DNA of 64,000 bases from Phytomonospora sp040655735 (GTDB lineage: Bacteria > Actinomycetota > Actinomycetes > Mycobacteriales > Micromonosporaceae). The stretch covers positions 227,003 through 291,002 of the forward strand of contig NZ_JBFAKK010000011.1 of assembly GCF_040655735.1 (NCBI RefSeq). Reading direction: 5' to 3'. The translations under genes were made by a program, and so were the position numbers. How positions within the stretch are numbered: position 1 is the stretch's first letter; every line of letters starts with the position of its first letter. Below the pieces are notes generated by a model. It ran no database searches and had not been told where the DNA came from. It saw nothing but the letters and a program-made list of their open reading frames with translations. This document shows, in pieces, positions 8,989 through 17,268 of the stretch.

Positions 8989-9136
8989 TCCACGTCAGTG
9001 GGGATCAAGGCCCGCTACGACGTCACTCGGGAGAGCCGGGCAGCCCGTCTCGGTGCGCGATTGCGGGGGCCCGGCCGCGTCCGGCGACGCCGAGCTCCCG
9101 CTCCACCGGTCCGGCCCCGTTTCGCCGGACATGAGA

Positions 9137-9167
9137 AAGGGAGCGCCCGCGACGCGGACGCTCCCTT
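9137..9167 (-). terminator. Terminator of the DUF4236 gene
   Basis: Arms AAGGGAGCG (9137-9145) and CGCTCCCTT (9159-9167) pair perfectly; read on the minus strand the stem is followed by TTTCTC. It lies about 20 bases beyond the stop of the gene ending at 9187. Confidence 0.75.
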
Positions 9168-9186
9168 CAAGCTGTTGGGGTGGGGG

Positions 9187-9360
9187 TCAGTTCTTGTCCT
9201 GCTTCCAGGACAGCGGGCCGGGCAGGTCCACCCGGTGGCGGCGGGCCTTGGAGTTCCAGGACCAGCGGCCGATCTTGATACTCCACGACGAGAAGCCGTT
9301 CTCGGTGAAGTTGAGGATCAGCGGCCCGAACTTCTTACGCTTGCGGAACATGAGTCCCAT
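9187..9360 (-). CDS. Small DUF4236-like protein
   Basis: A 57-residue basic protein, MGLMFRKRKKFGPLILNFTE then NGFSSWSIKIGRWSWNS and a closing LPGPLSWKQ. The opening (MG-x-x-FRK) and the IKIGRW core resemble the short DUF4236 domain found alone in many bacteria; its function is unknown. ATG 9360 was chosen because it gives the family's usual N-terminus and has GAGGAAGGA about 10 bases upstream; an in-frame GTG at 9390 would add ten residues. Own terminator downstream (9137-9167). Confidence 0.7.
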   Translation of the reverse strand: MGLMFRKRKKFGPLILNFTENGFSSWSIKIGRWSWNSKARRHRVDLPGPLSWKQDKN

Positions 9361-9531
9361 GGGGCTGTGGTCCTTCCTCATGTCGGTCACTCAGGGGGTG
9401 TCAGGTTGATGCCCGAACACCCGGAGGCCCAAACACTCCCAGGTCAAACGCCCCAAAGTAGACCGTCCGCAGTGGAGCGAAGTGCGCTCGTTCGCCCACT
9501 TCCGTCACCGCCGCCTGATTGACTTCCGGAC

Positions 9532-10131
9532 ATGACGAGGACACGCATCTGGGTCAAACCGGAAGGCGCCGAGTTCGTCGCCGCCGAACTGGGCCGCGAC
9601 CGCCTCAGCGCCTCCGGCACGGCCGTCGGCGCCGACCCCATGCCCTACCGCCTCACCTACGAGCTCGCCACCACCGGCCGCTGGGTGACCTCACGGCTGG
9701 TCGTCGAGACCTCCGGCGCCGACCCCGCCACCGGCCCGTGGCGCCGCCGCCTGGAGTTGGGCAACCGCGACGGCGAATGGACCGCCGCCGTCGAGGCCGA
9801 AGGAACCCCCGACCTCCCACCGCCCGGCGGTGACGTCGCGGCCCTCTCCGGCGCTCTCGACTGCGACCTGGGCCTGTCCCCGCTGACGAACACCATGCCG
9901 GTCCTGCGCGCCGGGCTGCTCGACGGCGGCGGCCCCGTCGAGTTCCTGATGGCCTGGGTGTCGGTGCCCGACCTGGCGGTGGTCCCCTCGCGGCAGACCT
10001 ACACCTTCGTGAGCGGGGGAGCCGACCACTCCGTCGTGCGTTACGCGAGCCCCGGCTTCACCCGCGAGGTCGTCTTCGACCCCGACGGCCTGGTGCGGGA
10101 CTACCCCGGCATCGGCCGCGCCGTCGGCTGA
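9532..10131 (+). CDS. Putative glycolipid-binding protein (PF06475-like)
   Basis: A 199-residue cytoplasmic protein without signal peptide. The stretch ALDCDLGLSPLTNTMPVLR, followed by VEFLMAWVSVPDLAVVPSRQTYTFV, is the hallmark of the family annotated as putative glycolipid-binding (PF06475), a one-domain beta-rich fold resembling lipid carriers. The C-terminal half ends with FTREVVFDPDGLVRDYPGIGRA, also typical. No partner gene lies nearby. The binding function rests on family annotation only; no ligand is known from this sequence. Confidence 0.85.
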   Translation: MTRTRIWVKPEGAEFVAAELGRDRLSASGTAVGADPMPYRLTYELATTGRWVTSRLVVETSGADPATGPWRRRLELGNRDGEWTAAVEAEGTPDLPPPGGDVAALSGALDCDLGLSPLTNTMPVLRAGLLDGGGPVEFLMAWVSVPDLAVVPSRQTYTFVSGGADHSVVRYASPGFTREVVFDPDGLVRDYPGIGRAVG

Positions 10132-10715
10132 GTGCGTGCCCAAAGGGGCAGAACGCGAACAGTCCACCGGCCTTCCACCTTTAGTGTCCAACCCATCGGC
10201 CCATTCCCAACGCTGATCACGAAGTCGCCGTCGGGAATCGGACGCAATGGCGTGCTGATCGGAGCGCGTCGGACGTATTCCATAAATCGCGACCCGCGCG
10301 TCTAATAGGGTCGGCCCCGCCCCTCCGACCAGCAACGTCTCCCAAAACCCACGTCGGCCGTCGCCGCCCCCCACGAGTCCGACCGCGCCGATAACGCGCT
10401 CCTTCGCCCCGCCCGAATTCACCGCGCAATAGAGAACGGATGCCCCCTGTGCAAAAAATCCGCGCCGCCCGGCGCCTCTTCGCGATGCTGATCGCCCTGA
10501 AGGACGTGACGCCCTGGGCGGGCGACGGCAAAGCCGTCTGGTCCACCGCCACCAACGGCCGCCTCTGACCCCGTTCCCGCGACGGGCCGCGCCCACCCGA
10601 CGACCCGCCCCGGGCCTGCGACGAAGCCCACCCCCGGGAGGGGCCTAACCTCCTCGACCGCCTCCGCAGGGGCCGTGTAAGCTACTGCGAGTGCCCGGGA
10701 AGAACCGCCGGGCGC
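10132..10715. other. Intergenic stretch before tRNA-Ala
   Basis: Apart from the possible microprotein at 10440-10568, no coding frame with the third-position G/C bias was found. The stretch is less GC-rich than its surroundings around 10180-10290. The bases just before 10716 presumably carry the tRNA promoter, but no clear -35/-10 pair could be assigned. Confidence 0.5.
10440..10568 (+). CDS. Possible 42-residue microprotein
   Basis: ATG 10440 opens a frame reading MPPVQKIRAARRLFAMLIAL, then KDVTPWAGDGKAVWSTATN, ending at TGA 10566-10568. Nearly every codon from residue 7 onward ends in G or C, as in real genes here, while the flanking DNA lacks that bias. A GTG at 10449 is an alternative start. 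No ribosome site is convincing, and no family is recognised. It could be a genuine small protein or the remnant of a longer gene. Confidence 0.4.
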   Translation: MPPVQKIRAARRLFAMLIALKDVTPWAGDGKAVWSTATNGRL

Positions 10716-10788
10716 GGGGCTGTGGCGCAGCTGGTAGCGCACCACACTGGCAGTGTGGGGGTCAGGGGTTCGAGTCCCCTCAGCTCCA
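10716..10788 (+). tRNA. tRNA-Ala (GGC anticodon)
   Basis: The 73 bases fold as a cloverleaf: acceptor stem GGGGCTG/CAGCTCC (one G-T pair), D arm GCGC..GCGC, anticodon stem CCACA/TGTGG with loop CTGGCAG, hence anticodon GGC reading GCC alanine codons, and T arm with GTTCGAGTC. The discriminator base is A; the CCA end is not fully encoded (ACCCAA follows). A strong terminator lies 10 bases downstream. Confidence 0.97.
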
Positions 10789-10797
10789 CCCAACGTG

Positions 10798-10833
10798 AAG
10801 GCCGTTGACCTGGGAAAACAGGTCAACGGCCTT
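10798..10833 (+). terminator. Terminator of tRNA-Ala
   Basis: AAGGCCGTTGACCTG (10798-10812) and its exact complement (10819-10833) enclose the six-base loop GGAAAA; TTGTCGT follows. Fifteen perfect pairs and its position immediately after the tRNA make this a clear terminator. Confidence 0.92.
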
Positions 10834-11281
10834 TGTCGTGTGCACGGTTCGCGCTCTCTGGGGCGTGAGTCGTCACTCCGGTTGAGTCGAGCGCGGTGAC
10901 TCCCGTCCCACTTTCTGGAACTCGTGATCGGACGAACGTGCGGTGACGCACGTTCTGCCCGGTGGCTCTCGATCTCTGTCCACCCACGTTTGGCCTGCGT
11001 CGGAAAATGTCGAACGGCTTGACCGCTTTACGGTCGCGGTTGGCCGCGAGGAACTGACTTCGCTTCCTGTTCCTTGGTAGGCCCCTCGTAGACCATGCAG
11101 TCACGCGAGAATCCAGCCCACTTCCGCCGGCCCGGAAGGCCAGAGCCCCGACGAGGGCGACTTCGGGCGCGGCCGGCCAGGGCGATCCCTGGCGGCGCAA
11201 GGTTCGGTAAAGCTCTCGTCAAGGTTTCTCGCCCCTCCCGTGCCTAGGTTTGCGACCGCAACGACAACGGAGGGAAAAGAC
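10834..11281. other. Intergenic stretch with a GUGA-capped hairpin
   Basis: No credible coding frame. A perfect inverted repeat, GAACGTGCG-GTGA-CGCACGTTC, occupies 10934-10955 and would form a hairpin with a GNRA-type loop. A lower-GC patch at 10990-11045 contains CTTGACCGCTTTACGG. Near the 3' end, TAGGTT at 11245-11250 could be the -10 box for the secreted protein starting at 11282. Confidence 0.45.
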
Positions 11282-11677
11282 ATGTCCAAGAGGTCCATCA
11301 TCGGTACGGCACTCGCCGCCACGGCCACCGCGCTCGCGGTCTTCGGGGTCGCGGGCGGCGCCCAGGCCGGCGGCTCCTCGCTGATCTACTCGACGAACAG
11401 CCAGGGGGTCGTCCTCGGCTCGATGTCGCACATGGACGACGGCGACCAGTTCCGTGTCTACGACCTTGAGGCGGACGGCCACGGCGTCCGCGGCACGCTC
11501 CAGGACGCCGCCGGCAAGGTCCTCGCGACCACTTACAACGGCAAGGGCAACGGCAACTACACGTACTTCTTCTACGACGTCGTCCCGGACCGCAGCTACA
11601 AGATCATCGTGTGCTCGGTCGACGGCTCGAACGACACGACCGGCTCGTACTGCGGTTCTAAGTGGATCGACGAGTGA
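11282..11677 (+). CDS. Small secreted protein of unknown function
   Basis: A 131-residue precursor: MSKRSIIGTALAATATALAV, then FGVAGGAQA, is a Sec signal peptide with cleavage after AQA; the mature protein is about 103 residues, begins GGSSLIYSTNSQG and is rich in Gly, Tyr, Asp and Ser, with a Cys pair near the end (IIVCSVDGSNDTTGSYCGS) that could form a disulfide. It looks like a small secreted beta-sheet protein with no recognised family. ATG 11282 has GGAGGGAAAAGAC directly upstream. Monocistronic, followed by a hairpin at 11695-11717. Confidence 0.87.
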   Translation: MSKRSIIGTALAATATALAVFGVAGGAQAGGSSLIYSTNSQGVVLGSMSHMDDGDQFRVYDLEADGHGVRGTLQDAAGKVLATTYNGKGNGNYTYFFYDVVPDRSYKIIVCSVDGSNDTTGSYCGSKWIDE

Positions 11678-11694
11678 CCAGGGGATGACGCAGG

Positions 11695-11717
11695 GTGCGC
11701 CACCACGGGTGGCGCAT
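11695..11717 (+). terminator. Terminator of the small secreted protein gene
   Basis: GTGCGCCACC (11695-11704), loop ACG, GGTGGCGCAT (11708-11717): nine pairs plus a terminal G-T, starting 18 bases after the stop codon. Confidence 0.75.
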
Positions 11718-11779
11718 CCCACCGCCATTTGCCGAACATCTCCGGGGAGTTCCTCGACGAGGGCCGAACGACGGCGAAA

Positions 11780-11804
11780 GGGGCGGACCGTTTCGGTCCG
11801 CCCC
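11780..11804 (-). terminator. Terminator of the minus-strand sigma operon
   Basis: GGGGCGGACC (11780-11789) pairs perfectly with GGTCCGCCCC (11795-11804) around a 5-base loop, 16 bases beyond the stop of the gene ending at 11821. It may act on both strands, since it lies between converging genes. Confidence 0.75.
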
Positions 11805-11820
11805 ACGTTCGGTCGCACGA

Positions 11821-12894
11821 TCAGGCGGTGTCACCCGGCTCGTCGACGATCAACGCGGCGAGCCTGATGTTCTCCCACAGCAACTCGCCCGCCTTCTCGG
11901 TGATGACCTCTCCGTCGTCGTCGGTGGGGTCGGGTTCGGCCGACTCGCTCGGCCCGCCGTAGGTGAAGTCGGTGATGGCCAGGTTGCGGAAACCGACGTA
12001 CTCGTGAGTCTCGGGGTCGAGCAGCATCTGCCCGAGAGTCGTGCCGTTCGAGATCCTCCCGACGGCCGTCGTCTCGCGGCCGTCGATCATGACGGGCTCA
12101 CCGGCGACCGTGACGTCCGGGATCTGGGCCGCCGCCCGGTACAGGCCCGCGGTCAGCGCCGGCGGGAGCAGGTTTCCACTGAGAATGTCGCCGATACGGG
12201 CGAAGAGCGTTCCGTTCCACTCCTCCTCCGACTCGGGCAGGATGTAGAAAGGCGGACGGCCGGGGTTGATCCCGTTGTGGTGGTCGATGATCTGCTGACG
12301 CAGGGCGGCGAGCAGTGCCGTCGGCTCGGTGGGAAGGGTCACCAGCCAGGGGTACTCGGTGTGGTTCATGTCGGTGAGGGTTCCCACCAGCTCGCCGGTC
12401 CGGTCGTACCTCCTCGTGTCCTTGCCGTCGGCGCGATACCAGTTCTCGTCGAAGCCGACGCCGTCATTGCCCTTCCACTCGGCCATCGCGCCGCTCCTGG
12501 TGTCGCGGAACTTGATGTAGAACCACTGGTCGGGCTGCGGCTCCGTCCACGGTTGGACGGCGGCGTGGGATGCCGCCATCTCGAAGACGTGGACGGCCTG
12601 GGCGGTCGGGTCCGCGTCCGGTTCGGTCGGCGCGCTCCCGCCGCCGGTGGCGACGGTGAGCACGACCGCCGCGGCGGCGACCGCGGCGAGCGCTCCCGTC
12701 GCGAGGGCGAAGCGGCGCCGGGGAATCCGGCGCTTCGTCCGGGCGGCGGTGTTCTGGTCTTGGAGGTGGTTCACCACGAACTCCTGGAGTTGGGGCTGCC
12801 GGCCGCTCGGGAAGTCCCGCTCGGGGGGCACCGGCAGGAGCCGGGCGAACTCGTCGCGTACGTCCAAGCTGGGCTGGGGGTTCTCGTTCTTCAT
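11821..12894 (-). CDS. CU044_5270-family membrane protein, partner of ECF sigma factor
   Basis: A 357-residue single-pass protein. The head MKNENPQPSLDVRDEFARLL is followed by a basic RTKRRIPRRRF, a membrane segment (ALATGALAAVAAAAVVLTVA, about residues 64-83) and an extracellular domain with WFYIKFRDTRSGAMAEW and the block PEVPDLL-like PEPTALLAALRQQI. This layout matches the CU044_5270 family that accompanies ECF sigma genes in actinomycetes. Its ATG overlaps the sigma stop codon (12891-12894, ATGA), so the two are co-translated. A regulatory role on the sigma factor is inferred from the pairing. Confidence 0.8.
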   Translation of the reverse strand: MKNENPQPSLDVRDEFARLLPVPPERDFPSGRQPQLQEFVVNHLQDQNTAARTKRRIPRRRFALATGALAAVAAAAVVLTVATGGGSAPTEPDADPTAQAVHVFEMAASHAAVQPWTEPQPDQWFYIKFRDTRSGAMAEWKGNDGVGFDENWYRADGKDTRRYDRTGELVGTLTDMNHTEYPWLVTLPTEPTALLAALRQQIIDHHNGINPGRPPFYILPESEEEWNGTLFARIGDILSGNLLPPALTAGLYRAAAQIPDVTVAGEPVMIDGRETTAVGRISNGTTLGQMLLDPETHEYVGFRNLAITDFTYGGPSESAEPDPTDDDGEVITEKAGELLWENIRLAALIVDEPGDTA

Positions 12895-13550
12895 CGGTTG
12901 ATCTCCTGAGCGAGCCGGACCGCTTTGTCGCGGTCATCTCTTACCTGTCCGCGGCGCGGCGCGACTTCCCGTTTCGTCTCGGCGGGTTTCAGGCGGCCCG
13001 ACGAGACGAGCTTCGCCAGCTTCGCCCGCGCCCTCGACAGGCGCGACGCGACGGTCCCCACGGGTACGCCGAGCGCTTCGGCGGCCTGGGTGTAGTCGAG
13101 CTCCGCCCACACGACCAGCGCGATCACCTCGCGTTCGGTCTTGCGCAGCTTCTTCATGGAAGCCATGGTCACGGCCAGCCGCTCACGGTCATCGGTGCGA
13201 CTGGTGACGTCCTCGGCGATGTCGGGGACCGTCTCGGGGTGCGGCATCCGGAGCAGGGCACCGTCGTGGCGCCGGGCCGCCCGGCGGACGTTGCGGGCGA
13301 TGTTCGTGGCTATGCCGAGCAACCACGGCCGCAGGGACGCCGCTTCATCGCCGGTGTCCCGGTCCACATCGATCCGTTCTCGCAGTCGCCACGCCTCCAG
13401 GATGGTCAGTGAGGCGACGTCCTCGGCCGTCGACCAGTTGCCGGTGAGCCGGAAGCTGTGGTTGTACACCGATCGGGCGTGCTCGGCGAAGAGCTCTCCG
13501 AAGGCCTCGGGGTCACCGGAGCGAACGCGGGCGCGCAAATTCATCTCCAC
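12891..13550 (-). CDS. ECF RNA polymerase sigma factor
   Basis: A 219-residue ECF sigma factor. Region 2 is FGELFAEHARSVYNHSFRLTGNW followed by AEDVASLTILEAWRLR; WLLGIATNIARNVRRAARRH is the typical 2.4 end; region 4 is LRKTEREVIALVVWAELDYT with HTH QAAEALGVPVGTVASRLSRA. A basic 30-residue tail (KREVAPRRGQVRDDRDKA) is extra. The in-frame ATG at 13544 is an equal candidate start. It heads the operon with the CU044_5270-like protein. Confidence 0.92.
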   Translation of the reverse strand: MEMNLRARVRSGDPEAFGELFAEHARSVYNHSFRLTGNWSTAEDVASLTILEAWRLRERIDVDRDTGDEAASLRPWLLGIATNIARNVRRAARRHDGALLRMPHPETVPDIAEDVTSRTDDRERLAVTMASMKKLRKTEREVIALVVWAELDYTQAAEALGVPVGTVASRLSRARAKLAKLVSSGRLKPAETKREVAPRRGQVRDDRDKAVRLAQEINR

Positions 13551-13705
13551 ATCCGTTGACTGTCCGATCGCCGTGGGGACTTCCCGTGATTCAGATCACA
13601 GCACTGCGGCAGAGTCGCCGCCGCGCTCAAGTTCCGCTCAAGCTCGGCGCGCCCGCCCGCGGCTATCGTCGCCTTCTCCGTGACCGACCGAGAAAGGCGA
13701 CCACC

Positions 13706-13765
13706 GTGGAGTTGCGCACCCAGGACGGACTCTGGTCCGACGGCGCCGGCCGCCTGCCCCGGTGA
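13706..13765 (+). CDS. Possible 19-residue leader peptide coupled to the next gene
   Basis: GTG 13706 has GAAAGGCG upstream and encodes MELRTQDGLWSDGAGRLPR, stopping at TGA 13763-13765. The next gene starts with the GTG at 13762, so stop and start overlap as GTGA. The codons are nearly all G/C-ending. It may be a leader whose translation feeds the downstream start, or the true N-terminus if a frameshift occurs or the sequence has an indel here. Confidence 0.4.
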   Translation: MELRTQDGLWSDGAGRLPR

Positions 13766-14304
13766 ATCCCGAGACCGCGCCCTCCGGCGCCGCCCCTCTC
13801 ATCGACCGGCTCGTCACCGAGGTCGACGCGCGACACGCGGAGTCGATACGCGCGAACGCGGCCGCCGGCGACTGGAGGGCCGCCCTCACCGAGCTCACCG
13901 CCCGCCTCGTCGATGATGGAACACCGATCGCCAGGCACGAACGCGCCGCGTTGCACGGTGCTCTGTACGCAGCCGGGCTACCCGGCGACATTGTCCGCGC
14001 TCTGGTCGTCAAGCCCTTCACGCCCGAGCAGCTGGCCGACATGAGGGAGACGGCCACCGGGACGCGTTCGGTGGTGGAGCGTTTGGCCCCTCGCATCGGA
14101 GAGCACGAGGCCGACTACCTCCGCGGCGCCGCCATCGCCGGCGAATGGCGCCTGGCCGTCACCGACCTCATCGGCTACCTCGCCCGTGATGAGATCCCCG
14201 TGTCCGCGGTCGACCGCGACGACCTGCGCAAGCTGCTGACCAGGTTCGGTGAACCGCACGACGAGCTCGATCGGCTCATTGTCGACGGGGTGGACGAAGC
14301 CTAA
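13762..14304 (+). CDS. Duplicated-domain small protein, possibly immunity-like
   Basis: A 180-residue soluble helical protein built from two copies of one unit of about 60 residues: the first contains GDWRAALTELTARLVDDGTP and ends LPGDIVRALV, the second contains GEWRLAVTDLIGYLARDEIP and ends GEPHDELDRLIV. The pattern (helix, A-L-x-x-L, then an acidic P-I/V turn and LRKLLTRFGEP) resembles MafI-type immunity proteins, but that is only a visual likeness. It starts at GTG 13762 inside the stop of a 19-codon frame. No toxin gene is adjacent; the neighbour is a LuxR regulator. Confidence 0.7.
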   Translation: MNPETAPSGAAPLIDRLVTEVDARHAESIRANAAAGDWRAALTELTARLVDDGTPIARHERAALHGALYAAGLPGDIVRALVVKPFTPEQLADMRETATGTRSVVERLAPRIGEHEADYLRGAAIAGEWRLAVTDLIGYLARDEIPVSAVDRDDLRKLLTRFGEPHDELDRLIVDGVDEA

Positions 14305-14459
14305 GGCAGTCCAACGCCTTCGCCGTTCGCCGACCAGCGCGTCACCCGTCGGAAGTACTCGACGCTCTGGGACGGGCCGCCGCCGTCGTGCGTTCCGGCG
14401 CGGTCCCGCCGGGATCTCGGCTGCGTATCATCGCCGGGGATCTTGAGGGGAGGTGCGCC

Positions 14460-17168
14460 TTGCACGGTCGCGGAAGCGAGCGAGGGCTTCTCGCCGGGCT
14501 GCTCGGCCGGGTCCGCGCGGGCCGCGCCGAGGCGCTGGTCCTGCGGGGGGAGGCCGGGATCGGCAAGACCGCCCTCCTCGACGACCTCGCCGCGGCGGCC
14601 GGTGTGCCGGTCCTTCGGGCCACCGGCGCCGAGGCCGAGACCGGGCTGCCGTACGCGGGTCTCCACCAGCTTCTCCATCCCGCCCGCGACCGCCTCGACG
14701 GCGTACCCGACGGCCCTCGCGAAGCGCTGCGGGCCGCCCTCGGCCTTGCCGCTCCCGCAGGTGCCGACCGCTTCCTGGTCGGCTTGGGCGTTCTCGGCGT
14801 CCTGACCGAACTGTCGGCCGAGGGCCCGGTGTTGTGCCTGGTCGACGACGCGCAGTGGCTCGACCGTGAATCGGCCGACGCGCTGCTGTTCGCCGTACGC
14901 CGCCTGCACGCCGAGCCCGTGGGCACGGTCTTCGCCGCACGCGACGACGGCGGCGTCTTCCCCGCGCCCGGTCTGCCCGACCTCGTACTCGGCGGCCTTG
15001 CCCGCGACGCGGCCGAGGCCCTGCTCGGCGAGGCCGGACTCGACATCTCGGTCCGCGACCGACTCCTCGACGAGGCCCGCGGCAACCCGCTCGCGCTGAT
15101 CGAGCTACCCCGGGCGCTGTCTCCCGAGCAGCGCTCCGGCGCGCTTCCTCCGCTGTCGATGACCTTCGGGGACGCCGAGGGCGCGCACGGCGCCGTCTTG
15201 CGCGGCTTTCGGCAGCGGATCGGGGCCCTGCCCACACCCGCGCGGACCTGCCTGCTCGTCGCGGCCCTCGACGGCACCGGCGACCGCGACACCGTCTTCG
15301 CCGCCGCGGCCGCACTCGGCGCGGGCATCGCCGACTTCGCGCTCGCCGAGCGGGCCGGGCTGTTGCACGTCGGCACCGCCCGCGTCGAACTGCGCCACCC
15401 GCTCGTACGGGTCGCCGCACAGACCGTCGCCGACATCGCCGAACGCACCGCCGCGCACTCGGCGCTGGCCGCCGCCGGTGAGGGAGACGGGCGGGTGTGG
15501 CATCTGGCGTCGGCCGCGACCGGCCCCGATCAGGCCATCGCCGCCGAACTGGACGGGATCGCCGGCCGCGCCGACGCGCTCGGCGCGCTGTCGCTGGCGT
15601 CCACGGCCGCCGAGCGCGCGGCGGACCTGTCGGCCGAACCCGAGTCCCGCACCCGGCGCCTGACCTACGCGGCCGCCGCGGCGCTGGAGGCGGGGCGCCT
15701 CGACCGCGCTGAGCGGCTCGCCCGCCGCGCCTCCCTCGGCGACGCCGACGCGGCCGCCGCGCGGCGTCTGGCGGGCGTGCGGGCGCTGCTGGAGTACGAG
15801 CGGGGCCTTCCGCGCACGGCGGCCGCCATCCTGGTCGACGAGGCCGCTCCCCTCGCCGCCGCGCAGCCCGCGCACCTGGCGTCCGTGCTCGCGCGCGCCG
15901 CCGTCTACACGTGGCACTGCGGGCACGGTCCGCACCAGAACCAGCTCTTCGACCGCATCGAACGGCTGCCCGGGCGACCGCCCGGATCACCGCTGACCGG
16001 GCTGGTCGGCGGGCTGCGCCTCACCTCCGCCGGGGACGTCGCGGCGGCCGTCCCCGCACTCGCCGGTTACGTGTCCGCCATGGACGACCCGGGCGTCCCA
16101 TTTCCGCAGCGGCTCAGCGCCGCCCATGTCTCGCTCGCCACCGGCGACCACGACCGCACGCACGCGCTGGCCTGCGATCTCGTCGCCGTCTGTCGTGCCG
16201 AGGGCCGCATCACGCTGCTCCCTCAGCCGCTCGGTCTGCTCGCCGTCGCGCAGATGTTCCTCGGCGAGCACCGGGACGCCTTCGCCACCCTGCACGAGGC
16301 GCAACTGCTGGCCGAGGACACCGGCCAGCGACACCGGCGCGGCCATCTCGCGGGGCTGCTGTCATGGCTGCACGCCCTGTCCGGCGACGAGGAGCCGACC
16401 CGCGCGCTCGCCGGTGAGGCGATCGCGAGCTCGGCGGACGGCGAGCGGGCCGCCAACCTCGCGTGGGCGGTCCAGGGGCTGACCGCCCTCGACATGGGAC
16501 GTGGCGACCACGAGGCCGTTCTGGAACGGCTCGATCGCGAGTCGGCGGGCCCGGCCCGGCACAGTCTGACCGTGCAGATCTACACCGCCGCCGACCACGT
16601 CGAGGCCGCCGTCCGTTGTGGACGGTCCGAGGCGGCGGCGAAACCGCTGGCGGGGTTCACGGCCTGGGCCGACGCGAGCGGGCAGCCGTGGGCGCGCGGG
16701 GTCGCGTTGCGGGCGGCGGCCCTGGTCGCGGGCGGAGACGAGGAGCTGTTCACCCGTGCGCTGGCCGAACACGCGCGAAGCGCGCAGCAACCGCTGGAGC
16801 ACGCCCGCACCCGTCTGCTGTTCGGGGAATGGCTGCGGCGCAGGCAGCGCCGGGCCGACGCGGCGGCCGAGTTGAGCGCGGCACTGGAGGTCTTCGAGCG
16901 GGTCGGCGCCCGCGCCTGGGCGGCGCGGGCGGAAGGCGAGCTGAAGGCGACGGGCGTGCACGCGCGCGGCCCCGTCCGCAGCGACCCGTTGTCCGCGCTG
17001 ACGCCGCAGGAACTCCAGGTCGTGCGGCTGGCCGCCACGGGCGCCTCGAACCGCGACATCGCCGCCCGGCTCTTCCTCAGCCCACGGACCGTCGGGTACC
17101 ACCTGTACAAGGCGTTCCCGAAGCTCGGCGTCTCCTCGCGGGCCGAACTGGCACGGTTCGCTACCTAA
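14460..17168 (+). CDS. Large ATP-binding LuxR-family transcriptional regulator
   Basis: A 902-residue LAL/MalT-like regulator. An AAA-type ATPase module opens the protein: Walker A in LRGEAGIGKTALL (about residue 35), Walker B in VLCLVDDAQWLD. The middle is made of TPR-like helical repeats (AERAADLSAEPESRTRRLTY, LEAGRLDRAERLARRASL). The C-terminal DNA-binding domain has SALTPQELQVVRLAATGASN and a helix-turn-helix DIAARLFLSPRTVGYHLYKA. TTG 14460 was chosen since GGGGAGG lies 7 bases before it and the protein then starts at the usual HGRGSE; an in-frame ATG at 14388 is possible. The target genes are not evident. Confidence 0.9.
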   Translation: MHGRGSERGLLAGLLGRVRAGRAEALVLRGEAGIGKTALLDDLAAAAGVPVLRATGAEAETGLPYAGLHQLLHPARDRLDGVPDGPREALRAALGLAAPAGADRFLVGLGVLGVLTELSAEGPVLCLVDDAQWLDRESADALLFAVRRLHAEPVGTVFAARDDGGVFPAPGLPDLVLGGLARDAAEALLGEAGLDISVRDRLLDEARGNPLALIELPRALSPEQRSGALPPLSMTFGDAEGAHGAVLRGFRQRIGALPTPARTCLLVAALDGTGDRDTVFAAAAALGAGIADFALAERAGLLHVGTARVELRHPLVRVAAQTVADIAERTAAHSALAAAGEGDGRVWHLASAATGPDQAIAAELDGIAGRADALGALSLASTAAERAADLSAEPESRTRRLTYAAAAALEAGRLDRAERLARRASLGDADAAAARRLAGVRALLEYERGLPRTAAAILVDEAAPLAAAQPAHLASVLARAAVYTWHCGHGPHQNQLFDRIERLPGRPPGSPLTGLVGGLRLTSAGDVAAAVPALAGYVSAMDDPGVPFPQRLSAAHVSLATGDHDRTHALACDLVAVCRAEGRITLLPQPLGLLAVAQMFLGEHRDAFATLHEAQLLAEDTGQRHRRGHLAGLLSWLHALSGDEEPTRALAGEAIASSADGERAANLAWAVQGLTALDMGRGDHEAVLERLDRESAGPARHSLTVQIYTAADHVEAAVRCGRSEAAAKPLAGFTAWADASGQPWARGVALRAAALVAGGDEELFTRALAEHARSAQQPLEHARTRLLFGEWLRRRQRRADAAAELSAALEVFERVGARAWAARAEGELKATGVHARGPVRSDPLSALTPQELQVVRLAATGASNRDIAARLFLSPRTVGYHLYKAFPKLGVSSRAELARFAT

Positions 17169-17268
17169 GCACCGGCGCCGGCCGACTTAAGCGCGGCGAC
17201 CGCCGGCCGGACCGGACAGGTGGCGCGACGGACGCGGGGACGGGGCGCGCGCCCATAGCGTCGGCCAC

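Noticed and set aside
10419..10826. Minus-strand frame with GGAEGTRTPDPHTASVVRY
   Set aside because: It is the complement of tRNA-Ala; the RTPDPHTASVVRYQLRHS motif is a well-known translation artefact of tRNA genes.
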